Below, piece after piece: positions 16,235 through 22,204 of a stretch of 22,607 bases of DNA. A program made the translations under genes and the position numbers. Positions within the stretch are counted from its first letter, which is position 1. Each line of letters starts with the position of its first letter. Where the stretch lies: assembly GCA_017963875.1 (NCBI GenBank), contig JAGCTA010000348.1:1-22607 (forward strand), in the 5' to 3' direction. The notes beneath the pieces are model-generated. The model did no database searches. It saw only the letters and a program-made list of their open reading frames with translations, and was not told where the DNA came from. The DNA is from Victivallales bacterium. Its GTDB lineage: Bacteria > Verrucomicrobiota > Lentisphaeria > Oligosphaerales > Oligosphaeraceae.

Positions 16235-16495
16235 TCATTCCTTGTGTCTTGTTCCGCGTGGCTTGATGTTGTGAAGACTTTCTTCGTCATGCTCATCTGG
16301 AATGATGTCCATGATATCTCCCACATTGCACTTCAGTACAGTGCAGATGCGCAACAGGATAACCGTGTTGACATTCTCACCGCGGTTGAGTTTCGCCATT
16401 GACCCCCAACTCAACTTAGCAGTCTGAAGAAGCTCGGTTTTGGTCATGTTCTGGTCAATGAGACGATGCCATAATTTTTTATAGGATATTGCCAT
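16235..16495 (-). CDS. Small XRE/Cro-C1-type transcriptional regulator
   Basis: This 86-residue protein is almost entirely one helix-turn-helix domain of the HTH_26/XRE type: YKKLWHRLIDQNMTKTELLQ, then the recognition region AKLSWGSMAKLNRGENVNT, then LLRICTVLKCNVGDIMDI. A charged tail follows. It is the first gene of the defence operon, and its TGA is four bases before the helicase ATG, so the two are translated as a pair. By analogy with control (C) proteins of restriction systems it probably regulates its own promoter and the operon; this is inference. GGTGG lies upstream of the ATG with about 7 bases spacing. Confidence 0.92.
   Translation of the reverse strand: MAISYKKLWHRLIDQNMTKTELLQTAKLSWGSMAKLNRGENVNTVILLRICTVLKCNVGDIMDIIPDEHDEESLHNIKPRGTRHKE
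16239..16243 (-). promoter_or_regulatory. Shine-Dalgarno that decides the helicase start
   Basis: AAGGA within the last codons of the regulator gene is 8 bases from the ATG at 16230. The upstream Met codons of the longer frame (16326, 16296 and 16290) fall inside the regulator gene. Confidence 0.7.
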
Positions 16496-16575
16496 TATGT
16501 ACCCACCAAATGTGTCGCATTATTGCATTTCCATTTAATATATAGGTTCTCTCCGCGTTTTCCTTTCGCACTCCT

Positions 16576-16605
16576 CTTTTTTAGACAGAAAAACAACTTT
16601 TTTAG
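16576..16605 (-). promoter_or_regulatory. Direct repeat at two-turn spacing, candidate operator
   Basis: The nonamer CTTTTTTAG (plus strand) occurs exactly at 16576-16584 and 16597-16605, 21 bp apart start to start, which is two helical turns. It lies between the -10 candidate and the regulator's start codon, where an autorepressor would bind. Binding by the XRE protein encoded next to it is inference. Confidence 0.35.
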
Positions 16606-16615
16606 TGGGAGTAGC

Positions 16616-16621
16616 ATTATA
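16616..16621 (-). promoter_or_regulatory. Candidate -10 box for the defence operon
   Basis: A perfect TATAAT on the minus strand lies about 120 bases upstream of the first gene. No good -35 hexamer is found at 16-18 bases, so the promoter may be activator-dependent or may lie elsewhere. The sequence ATTATAAT is nearly self-complementary and also gives TATAAT on the plus strand (16618-16623). Confidence 0.35.
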
Positions 16622-16685
16622 ATGTAGAATTTATCAATACACAGTCCGAAAAGCAAAACAATTCTACGAACTTTACAGCATGAAA

Positions 16686-16741
16686 TGTGTGGGTGAGAAG
16701 ACGAGTATACCCAAACAATTCATACTCGCTCCTCCACCACA
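16686..16741. other. Imperfect long hairpin, possible structured RNA or protein-binding element
   Basis: A 7-bp perfect stem (CGAGTAT at 16702-16708 with ATACTCG at 16722-16728, 13-base loop) is flanked by further complementarity: GAG with CTC, TGG with CCA, and TGTG at 16686-16689 with CACA at 16738-16741. A few bulges and one mismatch interrupt it. On the plus strand a T-rich stretch (TTTATTTTTCT) follows a few bases later, so a weak plus-strand terminator is possible. No gene points into it from the left. Confidence 0.4.
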
Positions 16742-17171
16742 TGACTTTATTTTTCTATTCTCCATCAGCATCGCCTCCTGTTCGCTCCACTCGACAGATG
16801 GTTCACAGCATCTTCAAATATCCCTTGTTTTTCTTTTATTCTGCATCACCAGGCATAGTCTTCTCCGCAATTTTGGGGCAAAAAAGAACACACCATAACT
16901 TACCTTAATCTCGTAGACTTTCCATAAGATTTATGTGTTTTTCTATGTTTTGATTCGATTTTACACGGTTTCACAATGATAGTGGATACTTCTTCCTATT
17001 GGATGTTACCTGACCTTTACTTCCTCCAATCCCCGTCTGGAATGACCTTCTCGTGACAGGGCTTCACAGGGGCGGGCATCGCCTCCGAGCAGGACACCGT
17101 TGCACGTGAAAACACACTACTTGTGCCATAATCTTCTTTTTCGTTCTTCCTGCATGTAAAGTGAATTTTAT

Positions 17172-17185
17172 CGTCACAAGTGACG
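17172..17185. repeat. Short near-perfect palindrome
   Basis: CGTCAC-AA-GTGACG has perfect 6-bp arms around two bases. It lies about 100 bases downstream of the 36-residue gene. No T-run follows the stem on either strand, so a terminator is unlikely; a protein-binding site or chance remain. Confidence 0.4.
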
Positions 17186-17281
17186 GAAAAATCACATTTA
17201 CACGCAAGACAAATGGAAGGAGACCGTTTTCGAATCCGACTAAGGAAACCATGGAGTTCTCTGCCAGCACACGCCTTGGCA

Positions 17282-17392
17282 CTATCTATTGTACCAGTAG
17301 CCGACATGTTCTGGGTATCCGTCCCAATGGCAGCGCACGGCCATTACGCCGCCGTCTGGCTGTTTCACTCCAATTGCGCTTGATGTAGCCAT
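17282..17392 (-). CDS. 36-residue protein with CHWDGYPE motif, probably a truncated family member
   Basis: An ATG at 17392 has an excellent ribosome site (GAGGAG with about 5 bases spacing) and reads 36 codons to a TAG. The product starts MATSSAIGVKQPDGG and contains VRCHWDGYPEHVGYW. This pattern (IGV..pdG....vyCHwDGYPe.vG) is the N-terminus of an uncharacterised family of roughly 100-150 residues common in gut bacteria and phages (from memory). Here the stop comes soon after the motif, and I could not find the usual downstream part in any frame. It is either a decayed gene or a genuine short version. It lies 22 bases after the stop of the upstream gene, in the same operon. Confidence 0.7.
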   Translation of the reverse strand: MATSSAIGVKQPDGGVMAVRCHWDGYPEHVGYWYNR

Positions 17393-17414
17393 TGTTTCTC
17401 CTCAACTATGCTTT

Positions 17415-17792
17415 TCAACTAACATGGCAAATCGCATCGGGTGGAACAGCCACTGCGATTGACAGCAGATTGACAAGGGCTCGCTTGGCGTTTCCTTCGG
17501 TCGGCTTCCAGTAATATGAGTCGGTTTCGTTCCCCAACTTTGGAATGACTGAAGTCAATATCGCGACGCATTTGGCAGCACTCTTGCCCTCCAATACACG
17601 CATGCCGCGTTCCATCTTTTCCGGTTTCTCAATGGAGAGTCCGTATTTATAGTAGATTTTCGCGTAGTTGTAGGTGATGTTCAGCCAGGCTTTGCGAAAG
17701 TCATCGCCAGCGCAGTATGTTCCGCCGTGCGGCGGCGAAAATGGCAATGTGCAGGTCTTGCCGTCCTTTTGGAATTCAATGTCGTAGCTCAT
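17415..17792 (-). CDS. Conserved hypothetical protein, NITYNY / YWKPTEGNAKRAL family
   Basis: This 125-residue protein has MSYDIEF at the start, a GGTYCAGD turn, then AWLNITYNYAKIYYKYG and YYWKPTEGNAKRALVNLL. I recognise these motifs as those of a widespread uncharacterised family found in gut bacteria and their mobile elements; no function is known to me. It has no signal peptide or membrane segment, so it is probably cytosolic. AAGGA is 7 bases before the ATG. It forms a small operon with the 103-residue gene upstream and the 36-residue gene downstream; a TATAAT at 17885-17890 (minus) could add a promoter in the 161-bp gap. Confidence 0.8.
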   Translation of the reverse strand: MSYDIEFQKDGKTCTLPFSPPHGGTYCAGDDFRKAWLNITYNYAKIYYKYGLSIEKPEKMERGMRVLEGKSAAKCVAILTSVIPKLGNETDSYYWKPTEGNAKRALVNLLSIAVAVPPDAICHVS

Positions 17793-17953
17793 TCTCTATT
17801 CCTTTTCAGTTTTGCATTTCTGATGATGCCGTCTGAGTCTGTCAGGCAGACGCTTCGGGAAAATCTACTGTCAATTTGTCTTGGATTATAGTCTCCATTG
17901 GTTACATGGACGGCTGAGTACCCCCGTCGTGTAATTACTGAATGATTGATGGT

Positions 17954-18265
17954 TCATCCCTCCGACACGTCTTCTGGATGTTCAAGCAATGTTTCTAGAC
18001 AGTCTTGGAGTCGTGCACGAAGAGCAATGGCTTCCTCAAGTTCTTCCTGATACTGCCGCGCCTGATTGGCAATGTGTTCAACCCAGGGATACTCTTCTCC
18101 CTCGCAATCCTTGGCGTATAGCGGAGGTGTCATTGCCATATAGGCTATGATTTCACTGAAGATTTGCCTGATTGTTTCATCACATTCTTCGACTTTGATG
18201 TCCAGTTCATGTTTACTGATGTGTGACAGATATCCGTTGAATTTATAGTATGTTCCCCAGCTCAT
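17954..18265 (-). CDS. Hypothetical 103-residue helical acidic protein
   Basis: The protein begins MSWGTYYKFNGYLSHI and is largely alpha-helical and acidic, with a likely coiled coil at about 65-95 (QYQEELEEAIALRARLQDCL). The central segment AYMAMTPPLYAKD.EGEEYPW is distinctive; I recall similar small proteins in gut bacterial genomes but no function. AGGAG lies 7 bases before the ATG. It is the first gene of the three-gene small operon and is preceded by a very AT-rich leader at about 18280-18390 that probably holds the promoter. Confidence 0.75.
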   Translation of the reverse strand: MSWGTYYKFNGYLSHISKHELDIKVEECDETIRQIFSEIIAYMAMTPPLYAKDCEGEEYPWVEHIANQARQYQEELEEAIALRARLQDCLETLLEHPEDVSEG

Positions 18266-18797
18266 TTCATTTCTCCTGTTTTTTATTCATAACATAATGA
18301 GATGTTGAAAATGGTATTAATTTATATTTTAAACAATATATATTCAATATATTTTATAATATTTTTTATGTTTTTAAATACAAGTTATGTCTTTCCCCAA
18401 CCCCTCACCCGATATTAGGCAGGCGGACGCCATGGCATTGGGGAGGAAACGGTAGGGCCTTTCTATATTGATATGTCGTGAGTTCAATAGGCTTCCATTC
18501 CATCGTCAGCGCAGACGGAATCAAAGGCTGGCGCAACAATGATTGTCATTCCAAAATGAACTTTCAGGTAGCTCATGAATCCACACAACCTTGGCTTGTG
18601 ATTCTTGTAATGCTACTTCATGCAAAGTGACTTTCATACACAGGGTTGATGAAAAAAGCGAACATGTTATAGAATCCGCCCCTAGGGAATCGGAAAAAGC
18701 GGCATGACGATAAAATACAATTGGACATTCTGCGTTTATATGGATGAAGCGTCCATTCATTGACTGACATCAACCAGCAACAAATCAGAGGTTCTCC
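18266..18797. other. 532-bp divergent intergenic region
   Basis: This region lies between divergent genes. The left part (about 18280-18390) is almost pure A/T and contains several possible -10 boxes for the minus-strand small operon, too many to pick one. The right part has normal composition and holds a sigma-70-like promoter candidate for the plus-strand gene at 18798. Open frames inside it, such as minus 18521-18760, show no ribosome site or protein signature. Confidence 0.6.
18646..18675 (+). promoter_or_regulatory. Candidate sigma-70-like promoter for the UGSC-like gene
   Basis: TTGATG at 18646-18651 is followed, after 16 bases, by TATAGA at 18668-18673 (or after 18 bases by TAGAAT at 18670-18675). 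Transcription would leave a leader of roughly 115 bases before the ATG at 18798. Each hexamer matches consensus at four or five positions. Confidence 0.3.
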
Positions 18798-20966
18798 ATG
18801 CACAGATTTCCAATACTCGTATCTATCATCTCCATCTGCGTGTTTACAGCTGGAACCCTCGCCCTGAATGCGCAAGAGGCGGAATGCACGGACAACATGT
18901 GCGCCATCCCGTCCTCGCAGACCGCAAGCAAGGCCGAGACATCGACCCTGCCCGACTACATCTGCCTCTCCCCCGTCGCGGAAGTCAAGGTGGAGCCGCT
19001 GCCCCAAAAGGCGCGGCTGAATACGCTGGACGGCAAGACCATCGCCATTGTAGGCGGCAGTTTCATGGCCTCCGTGACACACCCCGAACTGAAGAGGCTG
19101 ATTCTTGCGGAATACCCGACCGCCAAGGTCTATCTCCTCAATGAAATCGGAGCGGCGGGTCCCTATCCGCGACCAGGCGTCGTGCGGCGCGAAAAGGACG
19201 AGTTCCAGCGGCGGCTCAGGGAGTTCCATGTGGATGCGGTTATTTCGGGCAACGGCGGCTGCGGGCTTTGCACCCCTAAGGAAACAGGAAGCTGCATCGC
19301 AGCGGAGGTTCTGGGAATCCCGTCCGTGATGATTGCCGCGCCTGGATTCGTGAAGCAGGCGAAATCCACTGCCGCCACGGCTGGCATCGGCATTTTGCGC
19401 GTCGCCGAATACCCTGGCTCCTTCGCCTCCCACACAAGGGAGGAACTCTTGCAGAACACCCGCAAGATTCTCTGGCCGCAAATCAAGAAGGCATTGACCG
19501 AACCGCTTCGCCAAGAGGAAAGCGCATCGAATCAGGCGGTCGGCACGGCCATCGACCTGTCGGGCTCATTCGAGGAAATCCAGACCATCTTCCGCGATTC
19601 AGGCTGGACGGACGGTCTGCCCATAATCCCACCGACCTCTAAGGCCGTGGCGGAGTTCCTGAAATTCACCGACCTGAAGCCTGACCATGTCATCGGCGAA
19701 ATCCCCCCTGCGCAGCGCTCCGTCACGGTGCGCCATGTGGCGGTGAACGGCGTGATGTCTGGCTGCCCGCCTGAGTTCATGCCCGTCCTGCTGGCCTTCG
19801 CCGAGGCAATGAAGGACGGCAACTTCCGCCGCACACTTGTCTCCACCCATGCATGGACGCCGTACTGCTGGCTGAACGGCCCCGTCGCCCGCCAGCTGGG
19901 GCTTGACAGCGGCCAGGGCGAAATCTCCGAACCGAAGAACGCCGTGCTCGGGCGCTTCATCAGCCTTGCCCTTCTCAATCTCGGCGGCTACCGTGTCAAG
20001 GAAAACCGTATGGGGACCTTCGGCTACCTCACGCCCTGGTGTCTCGTGGAGGATGACCAGGCGGCCCTATCCGTTGGCTGGAAGCCCTACCACATGCAAC
20101 GAGGCTTTGCGCTGAACGAATCGGCGCTCTCCGTCGCCTCCGCCATCAACTGGGGAAACAACCTTGTTCCCGCCACATCAGACGCTGTCAAAATCAAGGA
20201 CATGATGGCCTGGGATGCCGTGGAGAAGCAGCAGATGGCCGTCGGCAGCGGCATGCCCTGCGTATATCGCACCTTCCTGCTCACGCCAGACGTGGCCAAG
20301 GCACTTTCCACGGCGTATGCGTCGAAGGACGCGCTGGAGAAGGCACTGGTGGAGACAGCCCGCGTCCCCCTGGCGCAGCGGGCGTTCGCCAACTACTGGG
20401 GCAATCCAGGCAGTTCCTTTGACGGCGGGAAGGCCTCACTTGCCCGCCATCAGGAAAGAATCGCGCAGGAGGAGAAGGCGGCCACGACCGCCACGCCGCC
20501 CTGGCTGGAATGGACAGCCGCTAAGACTTTGGAAACTGTACCCACCATGCAGGACGGCAAGAGCATCTTCCTTGTCACGGGGGATCCGACGCGCAACAAG
20601 GAACTGTGCCTGCCAGGCGGCGGCTCCGCCACAGTGAAAATCGTCCTGCCCGTTGCCTGGGATGCCTTGATGGCAGAACGCGGATACAAGCCGCTTTCAT
20701 CGTTCTATCTGAAATCTGACTTGAGACCTGACAGGCCCAAGCCGCTTCCAAAAGGTTATTCCAAACCTGGCGTGCGTGGCGATCGGCAGAGCAATGGCGG
20801 CGATGGAGGAAATGGCGGAAACGGAGGCAATGGCGGATACGGAGGGAATGGAAACAGAGGCAATGGCAGCAACGGTGGCAATGGAAACAGAGGCTATGGC
20901 GGATACAGGAGCAATGGTGAAAATCCAGGAGGAGGCATGAATCGCCGCCGCAGAAATGCCCAATAA
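18798..20966 (+). CDS. Exported UGSC-like protein fused to a second conserved domain, with Gly/Asn-rich tail
   Basis: This is a 722-residue protein with a Sec signal peptide (FPILVSIISICVFTAGTLAL, cleavage near ALNA-QE at about 25). Residues about 55-235 resemble the UGSC (seleno)protein family: IAIVGGSFM at about 83-90 and the redox-type motif GNGGCGLCT (C155, C158), with another Cys at 166. Here the selenocysteine position is Cys. Residues about 256-650 form a second domain beginning FRDSGWTDGLPIIPPT, which I recall encoded beside or fused to UGSC domains; its function is unknown to me. The last 55 residues are Gly/Asn/Arg-rich and end in RRRRNAQ. GAGG lies 6 bases before the ATG. A thiol redox or metal-related role outside the cytoplasm is inference. 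Confidence 0.8.
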   Translation: MHRFPILVSIISICVFTAGTLALNAQEAECTDNMCAIPSSQTASKAETSTLPDYICLSPVAEVKVEPLPQKARLNTLDGKTIAIVGGSFMASVTHPELKRLILAEYPTAKVYLLNEIGAAGPYPRPGVVRREKDEFQRRLREFHVDAVISGNGGCGLCTPKETGSCIAAEVLGIPSVMIAAPGFVKQAKSTAATAGIGILRVAEYPGSFASHTREELLQNTRKILWPQIKKALTEPLRQEESASNQAVGTAIDLSGSFEEIQTIFRDSGWTDGLPIIPPTSKAVAEFLKFTDLKPDHVIGEIPPAQRSVTVRHVAVNGVMSGCPPEFMPVLLAFAEAMKDGNFRRTLVSTHAWTPYCWLNGPVARQLGLDSGQGEISEPKNAVLGRFISLALLNLGGYRVKENRMGTFGYLTPWCLVEDDQAALSVGWKPYHMQRGFALNESALSVASAINWGNNLVPATSDAVKIKDMMAWDAVEKQQMAVGSGMPCVYRTFLLTPDVAKALSTAYASKDALEKALVETARVPLAQRAFANYWGNPGSSFDGGKASLARHQERIAQEEKAATTATPPWLEWTAAKTLETVPTMQDGKSIFLVTGDPTRNKELCLPGGGSATVKIVLPVAWDALMAERGYKPLSSFYLKSDLRPDRPKPLPKGYSKPGVRGDRQSNGGDGGNGGNGGNGGYGGNGNRGNGSNGGNGNRGYGGYRSNGENPGGGMNRRRRNAQ
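20791..20935 (+). repeat. Gly/Asn-coding low-complexity tract at the 3' end of the UGSC-like gene
   Basis: Irregular repeats of 9-bp type units (AATGGCGGA, AACGGAGGC and similar) encode NGG, NRG and YGG triplets. The encoded tail is flexible and positively charged at its end. The units are imperfect, so this is an older expansion than the 21-bp array. Confidence 0.8.
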
Positions 20967-20967
20967 A

Positions 20968-21537
20968 TTACTGATTATCCTGTGAGTTTGCTTCCTGCGA
21001 AAGCTGCTTCTGCCTGATGTTGTTCTCGACAAGTTCCTCGAAAGTCACAGGGGCATAGCCGTTGATTTCTACACTGGCGTTGAGCACCCGCTCCCTCACT
21101 TGGAGCAGCGGCCAGTAGTCCATGTGGCGGTTGTTATGGATATGGCCGTGGACCATCCAGGACTTCCCCTCGCCACCCCAGCAAAGAAGCGGATAGTGGC
21201 ACATCACCAGATGCACGCCTCCGTCAGAGACATTGAGAAAATGCGAGACATCCACGAATTGCCTGTCCAACAGCTCCTTCGTCATCCAAGATGAATCGTG
21301 GTTTCCGATGACGAGGCGCTTCCTGCCCTTCAGCCTGCCGAGGATGTCCATTACCTTGTCGGGAGCGGCACGGAAGAACAGGTCGCCGAGAAAATAGACG
21401 GTATCGTTGCCGCCAACTTTGTCGTTCCAGTTGGCCACAAGTGCCTCGTCCATCTCCTCGACAGTCCCGAACGGACGGTTGCAGAAGCGGATGATGTTCG
21501 CGTGTCCGAAATGCGTGTCCGAAACGAAGAATATCAT
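20968..21537 (-). CDS. Calcineurin-like metallophosphoesterase
   Basis: This 189-residue protein has every motif of the metallophosphoesterase fold: DTHFGH (D7, H9), GDLFF (D52), GNHD (N79, H80, D81), CHYP (H114) and HGHIH (H130, H132, H134). These bind two metal ions and hydrolyse phosphoester bonds. The short single-domain form with SDTHFGHANIIRFCNRPF is the usual small bacterial phosphoesterase, often annotated from phage and bacterial genomes; the substrate cannot be told. No signal peptide, so cytosolic. GAGG precedes the ATG, and it starts 11 bases after the flavodoxin stop, so the two are co-transcribed. Its stop is one base from the stop of the convergent plus-strand gene. Confidence 0.93.
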   Translation of the reverse strand: MIFFVSDTHFGHANIIRFCNRPFGTVEEMDEALVANWNDKVGGNDTVYFLGDLFFRAAPDKVMDILGRLKGRKRLVIGNHDSSWMTKELLDRQFVDVSHFLNVSDGGVHLVMCHYPLLCWGGEGKSWMVHGHIHNNRHMDYWPLLQVRERVLNASVEINGYAPVTFEELVENNIRQKQLSQEANSQDNQ

Positions 21538-21548
21538 ATTGCCTCACC

Positions 21549-22145
21549 CTATCTCGCGACTTCCGCCGCCCAGGCCTTGAGCGTGTCAGCATCGACAGAG
21601 GCACTGAAGCGGCGTCCAGCGGTCACCTTTGCCTTGGGTGCAAGCGCCTGGAGGTTGGCGGTCGAATCGCCCATGCCGCTGCCGCCCGATGTGGCAAACG
21701 GCACGATGGTCTTGCCCGCCAGTGCCTCAGCGTTCGTTTCGACGAAGGTGTCGATGATCGACGGCTCGCGGTACCACCAGATCGGGAAGCCCACGAACAC
21801 CGTCTTGTAGTCCGCCAGATTGGGCACGGCATTCGCGATGGCGGGACGGCTCTTGCGGTCGGCCATTTCCACGGAACTGCGGCTCTTGTTGTCACGCCAG
21901 TTCAGGTCGGCGGCGGTATAAGGCTTCGCTGGGACGATTTCAACGAATTCCGCGCCAATGGCGGTCGCGAGACGCTGGGCGACGCCCTTTGTGGTTCCTG
22001 TGGCGGAGAAGCAGACGACGAGTGATTTGCTGTTCATAGTGGATACTCCTTTTTCTGTGTTTGATGTTGCGATTTCCTTTGCGCAGCCGCACAGCGGCAG
22101 CAATGCGGCAAGCGCCGTGACGAATGTCAGAAGTGTCTTTTTCAT
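21549..22145 (-). CDS. Flavodoxin-like protein with lipoprotein leader
   Basis: This 198-residue protein has a type II signal peptide (MKKTLLTFVTALAALLPL) and lipobox LCGC, with C21 as the lipidated cysteine. After a short linker comes a flavodoxin domain: VCFSATGTTKGVA (FMN phosphate loop, about 45-57), VFVGFPIWWYREP (about 116-128) and FATSGGSGMGDS. It probably binds FMN and carries electrons at a membrane face. AGGAG lies 9 bases before the ATG. An internal Met37 also has a good ribosome site, which would give a leaderless cytoplasmic form. It lies between an EamA-type transporter gene (59-bp gap) and the phosphoesterase gene, in the same direction. Confidence 0.93.
   Translation of the reverse strand: MKKTLLTFVTALAALLPLCGCAKEIATSNTEKGVSTMNSKSLVVCFSATGTTKGVAQRLATAIGAEFVEIVPAKPYTAADLNWRDNKSRSSVEMADRKSRPAIANAVPNLADYKTVFVGFPIWWYREPSIIDTFVETNAEALAGKTIVPFATSGGSGMGDSTANLQALAPKAKVTAGRRFSASVDADTLKAWAAEVAR
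22046..22051 (-). promoter_or_regulatory. Internal Shine-Dalgarno before Met37 of the flavodoxin
   Basis: AAGGAG lies 8 bases before the in-frame ATG at 22037 (Met37, directly before the flavodoxin fold). It could start a second, cytosolic form, or be a relic of the original start before a lipoprotein leader was added. Confidence 0.5.
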
Positions 22146-22204
22146 GGTTGTGTTCTCCTAAGGTTGACAAGTTTGAGTATGGTCATGTCTATATATATCG
22201 TCGG

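Larger units (their letters stand above)
16496..17281. other. 786-bp region without a supported gene
   Basis: This stretch separates the defence operon from the small operon to its right. The part nearest the regulator gene holds the promoter and operator candidates. The imperfect hairpin is at 16686-16741 and a short palindrome is at 17172-17185. Open frames in it (for example plus 16680-16898 and minus 17017-17307) have no Shine-Dalgarno site and no recognisable protein pattern, so I do not call them. I see no clear intrinsic terminator for the operon coming from the right. Confidence 0.6.

Noticed and set aside
16230..16326. 32-residue N-terminal extension of the helicase
   Set aside because: It overlaps the regulator gene in another frame, and a good ribosome site points to the ATG at 16230.
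16686..16741. Possible tRNA because of a CCACCA near a 7-bp stem
   Set aside because: There is no TTCGA-type T loop, no D or anticodon arm, and the paired arms do not form a cloverleaf.
16680..16898. Plus-strand 72- and 73-codon open frames
   Set aside because: There is no ribosome site and they have unusual composition; they overlap the imperfect hairpin.
17226..17250. TTCGAAT resembling a tRNA T loop
   Set aside because: The flanking five bases on each side do not pair, and no acceptor or anticodon stem is present.
17017..17307. 96-codon minus-strand open frame after the 36-residue gene
   Set aside because: Its ATG lies inside the CHWDGYPE gene in another frame, with no ribosome site. 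The product is Cys-rich without a family pattern. It may be decayed DNA.
18521..18760. 79-codon minus-strand open frame in the divergent intergenic region
   Set aside because: It has no ribosome site or recognisable motif and overlaps the likely promoter of the UGSC-like gene.
18618..19514. 298-codon minus-strand open frame opposite the UGSC-like gene
   Set aside because: It lies antisense to a gene with signal peptide, ribosome site and conserved motifs. The frame is open because of high GC; its product is Gly/Arg/His-rich with no family pattern.
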